The notes: generated by a model from the sequence alone, not told the origin. Counted from the first letter of the stretch, positions 1 through 12,262 are shown. The stretch is DNA of 64,000 nt from Amaranthus tricolor (GCF_026212465.1 NC_080047.1:44364059-44428058); one strand, 5' to 3'. Made by a program: numbers and translations.

Positions 1-2176
1 TATAAAAGACATAAAACTTTTAATTGAATTAGCTTTTTGACACAGTATGAAAAACCTATATAACATATATAAAATAATTTTCCTTTATAGTTAAAAAATT
101 ATATCAATTTTTATGATTATACTCTAGAAGATGAGAGGTTTTTCAAAATTCACTTTTGTTAGGATTGATATTATGTTGATTGGTTGTCCGCATCCTAATT
201 AAGTGTGTCGTTAACAATAACTTTACACTTTAGAAGTGCGGAATATGAAGTTGGACAAAACACAATAATTTAAGGAGTTTAGCTCAAATCTACGTCTTCA
301 GCATTAAGCTCCTTAAACCTTAAGGGTTTTTCAATTTTGTCATTTCCGTTTATTTACTAAACCTATCTAAAAAAAGATACACTTATCTTATAAACGCTAA
401 CTATCAACACCCAGCAAAACACCTCTTACAAATAAATGAAACATAAAAACCAACCTTGAAGAGCAAAGGAATAACATTGTATGAATGAATTTCTTAAAAA
501 CAAAGATGTGTTTTGCTTTCTTGATTTTAAGACTTCATTATATATAGGAAAAAAATGAATGTAGTCATTGGAGAGTACTTTGCCTAATTAGTGAACATCT
601 TCTTGATCTTCAAAGTTCATGATTATCCCTTATGAACTTACCAACAATAAATAGGAGCAAGTTGAAAGATGCACTTGGTTATAGAGAGGAAGGATGAAAT
701 AAGCCACAATTGCCTTAATTCAAATATTTAGTGCTATGTATAAAGAGGGCATATGTTGCATCGGTAAAACTTAAAGGTACGATATAATATATAACTGGTA
801 ACATATCCTAGGACTTTAATAATCATTAGCTAAAAATTTTTGTTAAATTGGTTTTTTTATATGATATCAGAAACTAACATGACAAAAATTACTTTTCTTC
901 GTTAAATACTCTTTTTGTTTCATTTAATGTTTATATATTTTATTTTCACGGTTTTCAAAGCATAACTTGAGTCTCAATATCTATAACTTAAAAAATATAT
1001 TTCACAAAAAAACTATAAAATAGACCCTTCTATTCACTATTATGGTCCTATATGTAATCTTGTTTGCTTCGTCATATGAACTTTATGAATATTAACTTTT
1101 TATAATTTTTACTCAAATACAATCAGTGATATTTAAGATTGAAATAATGCATTGACAAATGTTCCAAAATCAAATAATACTTTGCCGAAAATTATAACGT
1201 TTTAAAAATAATCACCTGCATAATTAATTGTTATCTAAATGATATATACTTTGCCGAAAATTTATATTTTTTTAAAGTAATATTTTAGCCATACTAAAAT
1301 ACCGATAACTATGCTATCCGGTACACATTCTTTATCTTATAAATATTAGCATTGTTTGTTGATTTTATGGAAAAATGAGTTTATGATTATATCTCATACA
1401 CACATAAAAAATAAATTTTTAACCCCTTATTTGTATAATTGATTTCTCATAATTTTATAGCCTAAAATAAGTATTAAACACTTAAAAATATAATAAAAGC
1501 TATGCTTAAGGTATGGAGAGGGCACAACAACGATGATGGACCATACCTTTATCAAAGGAATTAAGTTGCGATCAAAGAGACCCTCAATTCGAAAAAAGGC
1601 CCAAAAAAAGCAATAAAATTTATACAAACTAATAGTTAAAACCTCTTAATTTCAACAGTTTTCAATTTTAGAAAAAAGTTTTAAAAAGAAGACATTTAAT
1701 ATTTTTTTCAGAAGAAACTCTTCCTAGTAGTCAAGAGTTTCTCACGAAGACTTGAAGAGAGTTAGGAGGAATTCACATCATCACGTGGAGCAAACTCCTT
1801 AAAATAAGTAGGTGGTAACTCACTAGTCACTAACTGTTAGGTAAAAAAATAGTTTTACTTCATCTTAATTTGCATTATTTGTCGTATTTTGTATTATTTT
1901 TTTATTTTGAAATAGAAATATTACTTTTTTTAATCTTATCAATACATTTTAACTTTCTTTTAATTTTGTCTTTACAATTCGACCTTTCTTTTCATTTATT
2001 ATCAAATATTTTTATTTTTTTTAAAAATACCTAATTTTTTCTTGGATGCTAATTGAAGGGAACAAACTAGTATAAAAGAAAGTAACATTATGCTATTTTT
2101 TTCATGAAATTATTCTTACTCTTACACTACTAAGTAAAAAAATTAATAAAAAATGACTAGTTATGAAAGAAAGAAG
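1..2176. other. AT-rich sequence upstream of an FSH1-type exon
   Basis: No coding region, RNA gene or complete transposon could be recognised. The stretch is very AT-rich with short poly-A and poly-T runs. Its right end must hold the promoter and 5' UTR of the exon at 2177 if that exon is still expressed. If the palindrome extends past this window, this stretch should match sequence to the right of position 64000. Confidence 0.5.
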
Positions 2177-2275
2177 ATGAAGATTCTTTGTCTCCATGGA
2201 TTCAGAACAAGTGGAAGCTTCCTCAAGAAACAAATCAACAAATGGGATCCTTCTATTTTTGAAAATTTCGATTTG
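2177..2275 (+). pseudogene. FSH1-type serine hydrolase, first exon only
   Basis: The 33-codon reading frame opens with MKILCLHGFRTSG, the conserved start of plant FSH1-family alpha/beta hydrolases (beta strand plus oxyanion-hole HG motif), and ends FENFDL directly before a GT donor at 2276. Family members continue with a DFPDG-type second exon; nothing like it occurs before the inverted-repeat arm begins at about 3316. The rest of the gene therefore appears to be missing here and the exon is probably a remnant. The last two exons of an FSH1-type gene lie on the minus strand at the other end of the window (63100-63813), which matches the mirror arrangement of the arms. Recognition of the family is strong; calling it broken is inference from missing exons. 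Confidence 0.7.
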
Positions 2276-2355
2276 GTACTTTTATTCTTTCTAGTGAAGT
2301 GTACTTATCCATAATAACCAAATAGATGTAGGTATATGAGATTCAATCTCTACAT

Positions 2356-3002
2356 AGGAATGCAAACGGGGCGGGGCGGGGATTGGAATTCCCATCTCCA
2401 TTCCTATCTGTTAATGTAATATCTATCCTCGTCTTCATTCCCGCGACGGGTATAATTTTTTTCCCTGTCCCCTCCCCAATGGGTTTGTATCTAAAATCAT
2501 CCCCGCCCCACCACCCATCTGGGTATCCATCCCCGTCTAATACCCATTTTTCCCGCCCCACCACCCGTCAAATCCCCGCTTAATACTCATCTGTGCCACA
2601 TATTTATATTCCATCATTTGAGCCTTAAAACTCATAATACATATCCAAACTCCAAAGTCTCAAACAAACACACATCCAAAGTCTCAAACAATTACGTATC
2701 CAAATTCTCAAACAAACACATATCCACAGTCTCAAACAAATATACATGTCTAAAACAAAAGTATTTCAACATCAAATCAAAATCATCCAAAGTAAATCAA
2801 TCCAAAGTCCGAAAATTTATACATATCTTGAGGCGAGGCGAGGAGGGGATGGGGCGGGTATCACCTAAAACCCATCTCCATCCCCATCCCCGCGGTGGGT
2901 ATGAAATTTATACCTGTACCCGCCCCATGACCCATCAAACCGGGACCCATCGGGGCGGGGATGGGGCGGGTCTCCTATTAGACCCGCCCCGCTTGCATCC
3001 CT
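2356..3002. mobile_element. GC-rich non-autonomous TIR transposon
   Basis: A 647-bp element with 20-bp terminal inverted repeats, AGGRATGCAARCGGGGCGGG at both ends with two transitions, flanked by a perfect 10-bp direct repeat ATCTCTACAT at 2346-2355 and 3003-3012. The interior repeats GGGGCGGG/CCCGCCCC and CCCATCTCCATCCC-like blocks and has no transposase. The repeat length fits a Mutator-like element better than hAT (8 bp), but the class is not certain. It sits in what would be intron 1 of the FSH1-type gene. Confidence 0.75.
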
Positions 3003-3315
3003 ATCTCTACATCTCCATAAAACTTAACCTAAGATTTATAGTCAACTTGATAAGAGACTACGTGTTCAAATCTCATTTACACTTTTAGTCCAAAAAACTC
3101 TCATATGAGTTACGTTAGAGTATAAAACATATTTTAGAGCCGCAACCATCAACTTAAATTTTAATTAGGTGATTGCTCAATTAACCTGTTTACAATGATT
3201 TAAAGTATTTTCCCACAAAAATTTATAAAAGATTAGGTTTTTTTTTTTTTTACAGCTTTATTTGAAGATAATATAGGACAAATTTTTTAAATAAATTCAC
3301 CCCTATATGATAAAC
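3003..3315. other. Unassigned AT-rich sequence before the arm boundary
   Basis: No gene seen. After the transposon's target repeat the sequence looks like ordinary intron DNA with a poly-T run near 3238. It has no counterpart in the right arm; the match to the right arm starts at the poly-A run at 3316. Confidence 0.5.
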
Positions 3316-3503
3316 AAAAAAAGAATTGATAATAATTTTCCCGAGAATTTAGCTTTACATTGTAAACAATATTATTATCCAAATACGAGCTTTAACAGCT
3401 ACGACTAACGCAAGTCTTGTATAGTGTTGGCTACAGCAGTTCATAAGCAACTTAGATATCCAAGTAATTTAATGTTAAGAGGAAAATTCCGGTAAAAGCT
3501 TAC

Positions 3504-4753
3504 AATTCTTGCATTGAAAACATTGCAAAGCTGCGGGGCTTGATAAATGGAACCATCCAACACATAATACGTCAACATTGGCGTAACCTTCTCAGGACTA
3601 TCCCTCTTTTGCTTACGAATAACGAACAAGTTTGGTTCTATAACTTCATTTAGCAAGTACTCAAGGCCTGTCATCTTCCTGTATCACGACCAACCATAAT
3701 ATTTAACGGCTACCGAAAAACCATAAATGTAACACAAGAAAGGTAAGAGACTATCTCGGTGGAAAACATATGGCAAAATGAATCTCGCAACACGTTCCAA
3801 TCCCTGAGAGGGAGAAAGCCCATCAAAACCAGATGTTACTCACTAACAGCGGTTATATGAGTTCTCCTATAGTAAGCTTAATCCTAGAATATCAGTAATG
3901 GCATAATATTTGGAACTTTTATGGGTATGGGTTGCCGCATTCCTTCCCTCCCAAGACCCTCACCATAGTATTCCTATGGGCCGGATACATTTGTTATGAT
4001 GACGATGAAGATGCATAATATTTGGAATTTTTAATAGCAACCCAAATAGGCAAAATTGTATCCACAAGAATCTATCTATGATGCAAACCAGAAACGATAA
4101 ATAAATTTCAATCATGGAAATACAGAATTATAGACATACCAACCAAAATTCAAGCATCAAATATTCAACAAATATCATAAAGTTGTATCTTTTGTAAGCA
4201 TAAAAGCTAAAAATTAAGCATAAAACATCAGAAAAATCGTAAAGTTGCATTCTTTTGCCAAATTAAAAAGAAGAAACTATCTGATTCCAAACAATAAACA
4301 AAACACTAAAAAAGTTACATACAATAAGCACTTACTGCAAAATATAAACAAAAATTCATACAATACCCACTTAACCACATCAAAATTAAGCAGAAATCTT
4401 CAAATAAAGTCGTAAATTTTGATTCTTGAGTAAATTTAAAAAGAGAAACCTAAAAAAGCAAATGGGAAATAGAAAAATCAAAGCAGGGGGAAAAGTTTGA
4501 GATTTTCTTACGAAAGATGAGAAAGGTCAAGAGGGTGAATGGAATTCATCCTCAATTGTTCATTGTTGCAAGTCCGATCATAAAACGGTGACAAAGCGAA
4601 GTAATCGAAAACAAGGTTACGATCAAGAGGGTAAGTGTTGAGCCATAGTTGATCTCTGAAGCTTATTCCGGTCATATCGGTTCCCGGAGGCGGCGGTAAC
4701 GGCGGAAGATTTCCGTCTAAATTAGGGTTTCCTGGCATCGGTGTTGCTGTCAT
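3504..4753 (-). pseudogene. MED6: Mediator subunit 6, truncated copy (exons 1-2)
   Basis: Exon 1 (complement 4512-4753) begins [12 protein letters not shown] and holds the family block [15 protein letters not shown]; exon 2 (complement 3504-3678) holds [26 protein letters not shown] and [15 protein letters not shown]. Splice sites match the complete copy at 58052-62457 and the coding residues of both exons are the same. Exons 3-5 are absent, because the inverted-repeat arm stops in intron 2 at about 3316. Any product would lack the C-terminal half, including the Pro-rich end and the [15 protein letters not shown] tail. I call it a pseudogene created by the rearrangement. Its upstream region is kept and could still start transcripts. 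Confidence 0.9.
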
Positions 4754-6916
4754 TTATTATCAATTGTTGAATTACTGGATTGCTAAGGGAAATTGGAAGA
4801 GTGTGAGTATGAATTGAATTGGAAAAGGGATGATTATAGCTGGGATTTGGGATGTTGTTGTTCAATTGGGTTTTTGAGATTCAAGTGTGGACACTGATTT
4901 TTACTCACTGTTTCAGACTTGAATGGGAATTGCGTGAGTTGAGATGAGAATTTAAAAAAAATGTCAAATGAGTTTTGTTTTGTAAAATTTTAGAATGAAA
5001 TGAGATTTAATAAAAATAGTTATAAAGTTACTAATATTCTCTTATTATTAATTTTATTTTTATTTGTTAATAGTAAAATTATTATTTTTAAACAAATCTA
5101 AGTCTCATTCTAAATATCCTTCTACCTTCTAGGACATTAAAATGTAAGACTCGAAAAGTTGAGATTTGAAAATCTCATATCCATTCCTCGTAGACAAAGA
5201 CGATACTTTATTTAATTCAAGTCTCAACCCTCAAGTCTTAACCCTCAAGTCTCAACCCTATTCCCTCCTACCAAACACCTTTAATTTTCACTTTGCATCT
5301 CTAGTTGCTGATTTTATCTAACCAATCGGTCTGAGCCAGTGCGGCATGAGCACTGCTTGCTCATGACTCGACAGGACACGCTGTGGCTTGTCATAGCACA
5401 TGCAAAGTTGGACTCAATGCTTTATTTTCGTTCTAGTTGATCTTGATTCGACATTAGAAGTATATTAATTTTTCCGGCACTATTCGTGATGGCCCACTCC
5501 TACACGACGCCCATATCTACTCGCTCGTGTTAATGTAAAAAATTTACCGTTTTACTCTTTAAAATACCTTTTTTGTGTCTTTGAACATAATGGTAAATAA
5601 GATATTTGATTTTGCTTACTTGAATTAAGGAAATTTATTCTTACTTGTTATCGTAGTTTTCTTTTATCAAAAATAAACTTAGTGATTTAAATCTATTTTA
5701 CTTTTGTTCATTGAATCAAAATTTATTTTATTTTATATACATCATTGCAATCAGCCAGTCACAAACATTTATTATTAGTACACTTGTTTGTTTAACACCA
5801 TAGCCTATACTTGGAATGACCATCATTTTTCAAAGTGTAAATATTAATTTTTTTTAATAACACCATAGCCTAATTTTTTTTAATAACGACATCTAAATCA
5901 GAGATAAAAATTAACAAGTACATAACAATTTTAACCAGAGATAATTTAAAATTAACAAAACTACGATCGTTGTATATGAGATCTGACAATTCTGAATATA
6001 CTCTTTCACATCGCTCTTTGACACAACCTTCTACGAGGAGGTCGTCCGATCTATTGTAGTCTTGAGATAGAATTGATTTTGATGTAGTTGATGGTAATTG
6101 CAATTTTGGTGTATGCTGCATTATTGCATTAATCTCTACCAATAAATCAATTACAAACCAAACTTTATAATTCCAAACTCTCATGAAGGGAGAGATCAAA
6201 ACCCAATATATGGGCAGAATCAACCCAATGAATGGGTAGAACAACTCTCCTGTAGGGAGAGGACAAATATTATTCTAATAATATTTAAAAAGCTTAAAAC
6301 GGATAAATTTAGGGGCTTACCATCAACCAAAAGAATAAATTTGTGGATGAAATTAAAAGAAAATGAGTAAGACCATTATAAAAAAAGAGTACAACGTAAT
6401 TAAGTGAAGAAACTAAAATGAAATGAACAAACTAAAATGAAATGTGATATTTCATAGGGATTAGGGACATGAGATATTAACTACCAAAACTTATTAACAA
6501 AATTTTGTAGCTTGTGATTAAGAATTTTAACTAGTTGAGAAGAGGAGGTAAACCAACTAATGCAACATTAGCAACATTATTATTTATTAACGACAAACAT
6601 AAAAATAGGAGGCAAATAGACTGTATATAGGTAATTCTATAGTGGTTGACTTTTAAAGTCTATTGTCACAATTATTGAATCTTCACCGCTTATTTTCTAA
6701 GATAAAATTTGACTCATTTGATTTTTTTAATTAATAGTATGATTTACCTGAAAAATAATAAAAAAAGATTTCAAATGATTTCCAAAACGTATATTTTTTA
6801 ACAAAAAATAGTAAATACTTTTTAGTTGTCATTAAAGTTTCAAACTTAAAGTTTTATATATGTTGATACAACTGGAATTAAGTGGCGAGCCGAGACATGT
6901 TTTAATTATGTAAGTC
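4754..6916 (-). other. MED6 upstream region and AT-rich spacer, left
   Basis: Mirrors about 55774-58051 with several percent difference and small indels. Near 5200-5275 there are three close copies of AGTCTCAACCCT/AGTCTTAACCCT, probably part of a MITE. An open frame on the minus strand at 5870-6244 (124 codons) has an open but amino-acid-variable partner on the right arm; I recognise no family and do not count it as a gene. Confidence 0.5.
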
Positions 6917-7109
6917 TTGTATTGATATCTATGACGGCTATGTTGACGTTAACGGGAGGTGACGAAAGAGGAAGCGGCAGCGAAAATGGCAGCTGCGGTA
7001 ACTAAGCATTGGCTTTTGGTAAGATGGTGGTACTGCTTAGGAAAATGAGGCATGTTGTAAGCGAAAGATCAAGAGGAGTTTTTTTTTTTTTTTTTTCTTT
7101 GGATGCCAT
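6917..7109 (-). pseudogene. Phylloplanin-like gene, 5' remnant (left outer)
   Basis: Reads MASKE, a lysine run encoded by a poly-A tract, then SLTTCLIFLSS and LPKANA, matching the signal peptide of the intact gene at 17633 (LTLSLTIALLFL, PKANA). A stop follows ANA where the intact genes have Gln (QLP). Beyond it the same frame still reads Leu/Pro-rich sequence and NVNIAVIDINTRLT, like NANINAIVINTTLT in the intact copy, and then homology ends. The 5' UTR also resembles that of the intact gene. The nonsense codon and missing C-terminal half mark it as dead. The mirror copy lies at 55556-55773. Confidence 0.75.
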
Positions 7110-7266
7110 TTTATTAAGATATGATTTGTATGAGGATTTTGGTTTTGTTTTTGTAATTTGGTTTAAAGTTGTGTGGGGGAATGAGGGATGTACGCGGAGT
7201 TGTGGGAAAAAACCGAGGCAACACAACACAAAAGTTAGAAAGCTCGAACGTGGCACTATATAGACT

Positions 7267-7449
7267 CAGTGTCGTTTCTGACAAATTTTGGGCCCTAGGC
7301 GAAAAATAAAAAAAGCTCTTAGTTAGATCCATACTAGATGCTACTTATGCAAATACTAATTTAATTATAAGGATTAACTCAATTTAGATCCCTTTATGAG
7401 TTGGGCTCTAGGTGGTTGCACCTTAAAACTACCCTCAGGAATGACCCTG
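7267..7449. mobile_element. hAT-like MITE, copy 1
   Basis: Ends are CAGTGTCGTTTCTGA and, inverted, CAGGGTCATTCCTGA. Flanking 8-mers are TATAGACT and CATAGAGT, a decayed 8-bp target duplication. The interior carries GGGCTCTAGGTGGTTGCACC. No coding capacity. Related copies lie at 14916, 20231 and 21558 and in the right arm. Confidence 0.6.
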
Positions 7450-7469
7450 CATAGAGTGCTCATTTGGTC

Positions 7470-7833
7470 TTGCACTCATCAAATGACTTGTTCCAATAAT
7501 CTTTCTTAAGATTTTCGTTCTTCTTACTATAGCTGTAAGTCACACTTTTTTTGTTCCTACTTGACTTACTAAATAAAGCATCATTGGTCGTCTCGTTGAA
7601 CACCTTTTGTGCAAATTTGTAATCAATAAGGTCTATTCATGTTAAAGTTGGCCTTTAATTTATAATATTCTCACTAGCCAATGTGTCTCAACTGTTATAA
7701 TAAAGTGTCTCTAAGATGTTTGTAAGAAGGGAATTGAACATAAAACGAATATGACCAAGTCTTTATCCTCAATATAACCACAATGCAAAACTATGGAGTA
7801 AAACTCATCAAGACGAGATTTCATAGTCTTACT
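7470..7833 (-). pseudogene. Degenerate copia gag fragment (outer copy), CACTA target
   Basis: On the minus strand, with frameshifts, the region encodes pieces like LDEFYSIVLHCG and ILCSIP followed by a TLL-type segment. This resembles the UBN2/gag region of Ty1/copia elements (LLCSLP...TLLY). It is full of stops. The CACTA element is inserted at its end; the uninterrupted version is at 15150-15690 and in the right arm. Confidence 0.45.
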
Positions 7834-7867
7834 CACTAGTGGAAAAAAACGTATTTGTTGCTTATCA

Positions 7868-8133
7868 TTTGCTGCGGTTTTTGTATTTACGCAGCAATAA
7901 ATAGGAAAAACAAATCAAAAAAAAACCGTTAAGTGCTGCGGTTTTAGGCCTTGACCGCAGCAAATACTCGCGTGCAGCTTTAATTGCTGCGGTTTGTTAC
8001 TTGCCCGCAACAAATATGTCTTCCAATTGCTACGGTTAATTGAATGCCCACAGCAAATACCCATTTCAAGCTTTTCTATTTTGCAGGAAACGCACTAATT
8101 GCTGCGGTTAACATTTGCCCGCAGCAAATAACC
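7868..8133. promoter_or_regulatory. CACTA subterminal palindromic repeats
   Basis: Five units in about 265 bp, each with a left half like TTGCTGCGGTT and a right half like CCGCAGCAAAT separated by 8-15 bp. They begin near 7869, 7932, 7984, 8027 and 8099. Subterminal repeats of CACTA elements bind the element-encoded DNA-binding protein (TNPA in En/Spm). Here each unit is itself an inverted repeat that could form a small hairpin. Confidence 0.7.
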
Positions 8134-8985
8134 GTTGGAATAATTAAAATAAACCCGCCATTTCAGAAACTCGACTACGTATACACAGAACACTTTGCTT
8201 TTAAACGTTATAACCTCTCAAACCCATTGAAAAAACGCTTTATCTTCATCTTCATCTGCTTCGTTCCTCTTCTTCATCTTCACAAACGCAACGTACAGTA
8301 GTTTCTTCAAAGTCGTTCTTCATCTTCATCTGCAAACTATCAAAAAACGATGTGTGTTAACAGTTCTTCATCTTCTTGGTTAATAAACCCACGAAATTTA
8401 ATACTTTGGTCTTGTTCATCTTCAAAACCCACGACATTAAGGTATTTTTTCTCCTTTTAATTTGTTAAGCTTTTAAGTTTTGCAAGATATTTATGAAAAA
8501 ACTCGAAAATTATGGCTATGTGTTAACCGTTTGTATTTATACTAATTTTGTTTATCATATATATCATGTTTTGTTATATATTTAAGTAATTTCTTCATTT
8601 TATTTATGAATGTGTATGTAGTTGTGGTTTTTAAGTTTTAAATTTATCATAATTTTTTTATAGTTTGTAAATTAGGTTTAATTAGGTTTGTTTATGGTTA
8701 AATGAATGAGTTGTTGATATGAATGTTAAGTTGTTGATATATCCAAGTTTATGAATGTGATTTTATTTTTATTGTTTTATATGTTGTTAATATATATGAA
8801 TATTAATTATGGTTAGTACAATAAACATCATTTGGAAAGTTTAAAAAACATTGTTTTACTATTTGGGTTAATTAGGGTTAAATGAATGATTATTACTTAA
8901 TTTTGTGGTTAGTTAGAGTTCGTTAAGTATATATGTTTAAAAGTTGTGTATTAATTTTGTTTTGAATTAAATCACACTAATTAGG
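8134..8985. other. CACTA 5' leader
   Basis: AT-rich sequence between the subterminal repeats and the transposase start. A CTTCATCTTCATCTGC pyrimidine-rich motif recurs three times near 8240-8330, as in a plant 5' UTR. No gene found. Confidence 0.5.
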
Positions 8986-11900
8986 ATGACAAAAGATCGT
9001 TCTTGGATGTATGGAAGCATTGAATCGTCAGAATTTATTGATGGCGTATTAGAATTTTGTAGTATTGCGGTTGAACATCAAGTTAGGACGGAGGGAGTTG
9101 GTTTTTATTGCCCATGTGTCAGTTGTGGCAATGTATCAAAGGTAGATAGTGTTGATATCCTTAGGGAGCACATACTTCGACGTGGGTTTAGGCCTCAATA
9201 TCATGTTTGGGTTTGGCATGGTGAGGAGGGAGTTTACAAAGAGAAAAGTGTTGTTGAGGACGTCAATAATGTGGCCGATGTCAATGAGGATGTAGTAGAT
9301 CATGTTGATGGGTATAAGACAGATGAAGAGAATGTCGATGAGGATGTGGATCGTGTTGATGAGATGATGGAGGGAGTCGAGGACGAGTTAGGAAAATATC
9401 CTCGTGTTTTGACTTGTTGACAGAGGCTTCTCAAAAGAAACTAACAGCAGTGTCGACAATTTTCAACATTAAGTCAAAGTTCAATTGGAGTGACGCTAGT
9501 TTCACAATGTTATTAGAAGCTTTAGGTGAGATGCTTCCTGAGAGAAATGAACTTCTAAAGTCGACATATTATGCCAAAAAGCTCAAGTGTCCTTTCGGCT
9601 TAGAGTACCAGAAGATTCATGCGTGTCCGAATGATTGTGTGTTGTATCGGAATGAAAACGAGAACTTAGAAGAGTGTCCTAGGTGTGGGTTATCGCGCTA
9701 CAAGCGTAAAGGGGCTCGGGATGAAGGGCCCCCAGCTAAGGTATTGTGGTATCTTCCAATAATACCTAGATTCAAGCGTTTGTTTTTTATAAAGAAAGAT
9801 GCGTTAAATTTGAGGTGGCATGCAGATAGGGTGAAGAAAGGTCACTTGCTCACACATCCATCTGATTCTCCGGAGTGGAAGAGTATTGATAGGTTGCATA
9901 AGACTTTTGGGGATGAGGTTCGTAATTTAAGGCTCGGACTGTGTACGGATGGAATGAACCCATTCGGCAATCTTAGTTCTCAACATAGTACTTGGCCGGT
10001 ACTTTTAGTGATCTATAATTTGCCACCTTGGTTGTGTATGAAGCGTAAGTACATTATGCTTTCGCTTCTTATCTCGGGTCCTAAATAACCTGGCAATGAC
10101 ATAGATGTATATCTTGCACCTCTCGTTGAGGATTTGAGAAAGATGTGGGATGAAGGCGTTTCAGTGTTTGATGCATATGCTAATGAGGAGTTCACCTTGC
10201 GTGCAATCCTTTTATGCACCGTTAATGATTTTCCGGCATATGGCAACTTATCGGGGTATAAGAACAAAGGGAAGAAAGCATGCCCAATATGTATCGATGA
10301 CATGGAATCCACGTTGATTCCTAAGTGCAAACACGTATTCATGCACCATCGAAAGTTCCTCCCACGAGACCACCAATATCGTAAGAAGAAGAAGTTGTTC
10401 AACGGGGAGGTTGAGGACCGTGTAGCTCGTCGACCGTTGACCGGTTATGAGGTTTATGAACAAGTTAAAGGAGTTGAGACTGTATTTGGTAAAACGGGGC
10501 AAGTGCAAGGGGGTGAAGGCCGATTATGGAAAAAAGAATCAATCTTTTGGAAGCTTCCATATTGGAGAGATCTACAGGTTAGGCATTGTCCTGACGTTAT
10601 GCATATAAAGAAAAATGTATGCGATGCCATACTCGGGACTCTCATGAACATTCCGGGTAAGACAAAGGATGTTAGGGCCGTGCGAGATTAGTTTGAATGT
10701 AAGGGTCTTCGTCCGAAGTTGTGGGCACATGTTAAGGTGAGTAAAAAAAGAAATAGAGCTGATGAAGTTGGTGGCAGTAAGAAGAAGATGAGTAATGATA
10801 AAGTTTATTTGCCTCCAGCTTACTACACATTGTCCAAAGCAGAGAAGCGGACATTTTGTGAGTGTTTGTATGGCATTAAGGTTCCGTCTGGGTACTCATC
10901 CAACATGAAGAGATTTGTGAGCCTAAATAGTGAGCTGAAGTTAGGAAGCATGAAAGCTCACGATTGTCATGTAATGATGTAAGTGTTCTTACCAATTGCA
11001 ATCCGTGGAATACTGCCAAAACATGTGAGATATGCTATTACCGAGCTATGTTCGTTCTTCAACACAATTTTTAGTAAAGTTCTTGATCCCTTTAAACTTG
11101 ATGCACTTCAACTCGACGTGATTGTAACTTTATGCAAGTTTGAGATGTATTTTCCACCTTCTTTCTTTGACATAATGGTTCATCTTATTGTCCATCTCGT
11201 TTGTGAGATCAAGCTTTTGGGTCTAGTTTTTTTAAGGTGGTGTTATCCTTTTGAAAGACACATGGGTGTTTTACAAAACAAGGTGAGGAATCCAGCACAA
11301 CCCGAGGGGAGTATGATTCAAGGCACTATGAGCGATGAGATTAGTAACTTTATAGCCGAGTATTTGGCCATGGCAAAGCCTATTGGACTTCCCACCTTTA
11401 GACATGAAGGAAGGCTTGAGAGAAAAGGAACAATTGGCTCCAAATCGGTCACACCTCCTCGAGACTGCCTTCTGCAAGCACACTTGTATGTGTTGCATCA
11501 TATTCCGGAAGTTCATCCTTTTTTGAGTGAGCATCTTGATATATTGTGCGCAAAACATCCTTCTAAAGGGGATAGGGCATTGATGTAGTTGCATAACAAG
11601 ACGTTTATTAATTGGTTTCATAATCGAGTTATATGCGAAGAACTCAAGGTTGTATCCGAAATTGTTAAGTGGTTAGCTTTTGGTCCGCGTGATGATGTCA
11701 ACAAATATGAGGGTTACGATGTCAATGGCTTCACATTTTGGACTGAGGGTCAAGACAAGAAGTCATCTTATCTACAGAATAGTGGGGTTTCTATTTTGGC
11801 GTCATCTACATTTTACGCCAGTGCGAAGGATCAAGCGCCGGTTGATGCTAAATTGGTATACTACGGGCGGGTACATGAAATATGGGAGCTTGACTACTCT

Positions 11901-12262
11901 ACTTTCAATATTGGTCTTTTCAAATGTAAGTGGATAGATAATAATCGATGATGCATAAAAAATGACGACCCTTGTGGATTAACTCTTGTAGACTTAGCTC
12001 GTTTGCGTGATAGTGAGGAGCCATTCATGCTAGCCACACAAGCCAAGCAAGTATTCTACATTGTAGACCCGTCTGATAAAAAATGGTCTATTGTTGTATC
12101 GGGAAAAAGAAGCATCCTTGGTATAGGTGATGTTGAGGATGAGGAAGAATATGAAGCTTTTGAAGACCCCCTCCCTTTATCAATCCAAAATCATTGGATC
12201 AAGATGATGTAGATGTTGGTTATATGCGTGTAGATCACACGGAAGGAATACATTTGAATTAA
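8986..12262 (+). pseudogene. TNP2-type CACTA transposase, multiply broken
   Basis: The N-terminus MTKDRSWMYGS and the C-P-C-x2-C cluster near residues 42-50 form the transposase-associated domain of plant CACTA elements; an acidic linker follows. The TNP2 core then runs in one frame: YQKIHACPNDCVLYR, a C-P-x-C-G-x-S-R-Y cluster, a GPK stop PGND block, HCPDVMHIKKNV, and the GILPKHVRYAITELCSFF and HLVCEIKLLG region of the DUF4218-type segment. It ends in VEDEEEYEAF and DHTEG-type sequence. Damage: a frameshift near 9412, in-frame stops at 10086, 10689, 10980, 11586 and 11949, and a 1-bp loss near 12192. Several stops fit C-to-T change of Gln codons, as expected in methylated transposons; that cause is inference. 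Confidence 0.9.

Larger units (their letters stand above)
7226..7833. repeat. Flank duplicated on both sides of the CACTA remnant (outer copy)
   Basis: Direct duplicate of 14875-15521, starting at ACACAAAAGTTAG and ending at the CACTA insertion point. This copy differs from the inner copy by many substitutions and lacks about 38 bp present there near 14963-15000. The inner copy matches the right arm exactly as far as I compared, so this one is the older, diverged version. Confidence 0.85.

Noticed and set aside
2618..3088. 156-codon open frame in the GC-rich element
   Set aside because: Low-complexity translation of the TIR element interior and flank, with no family match.
5870..6244. 124-codon open frame with a partner at 56622-56939
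   Set aside because: The two copies differ in start, end and about a tenth of residues, and no domain is recognisable. Probably chance or an old transposon scrap.
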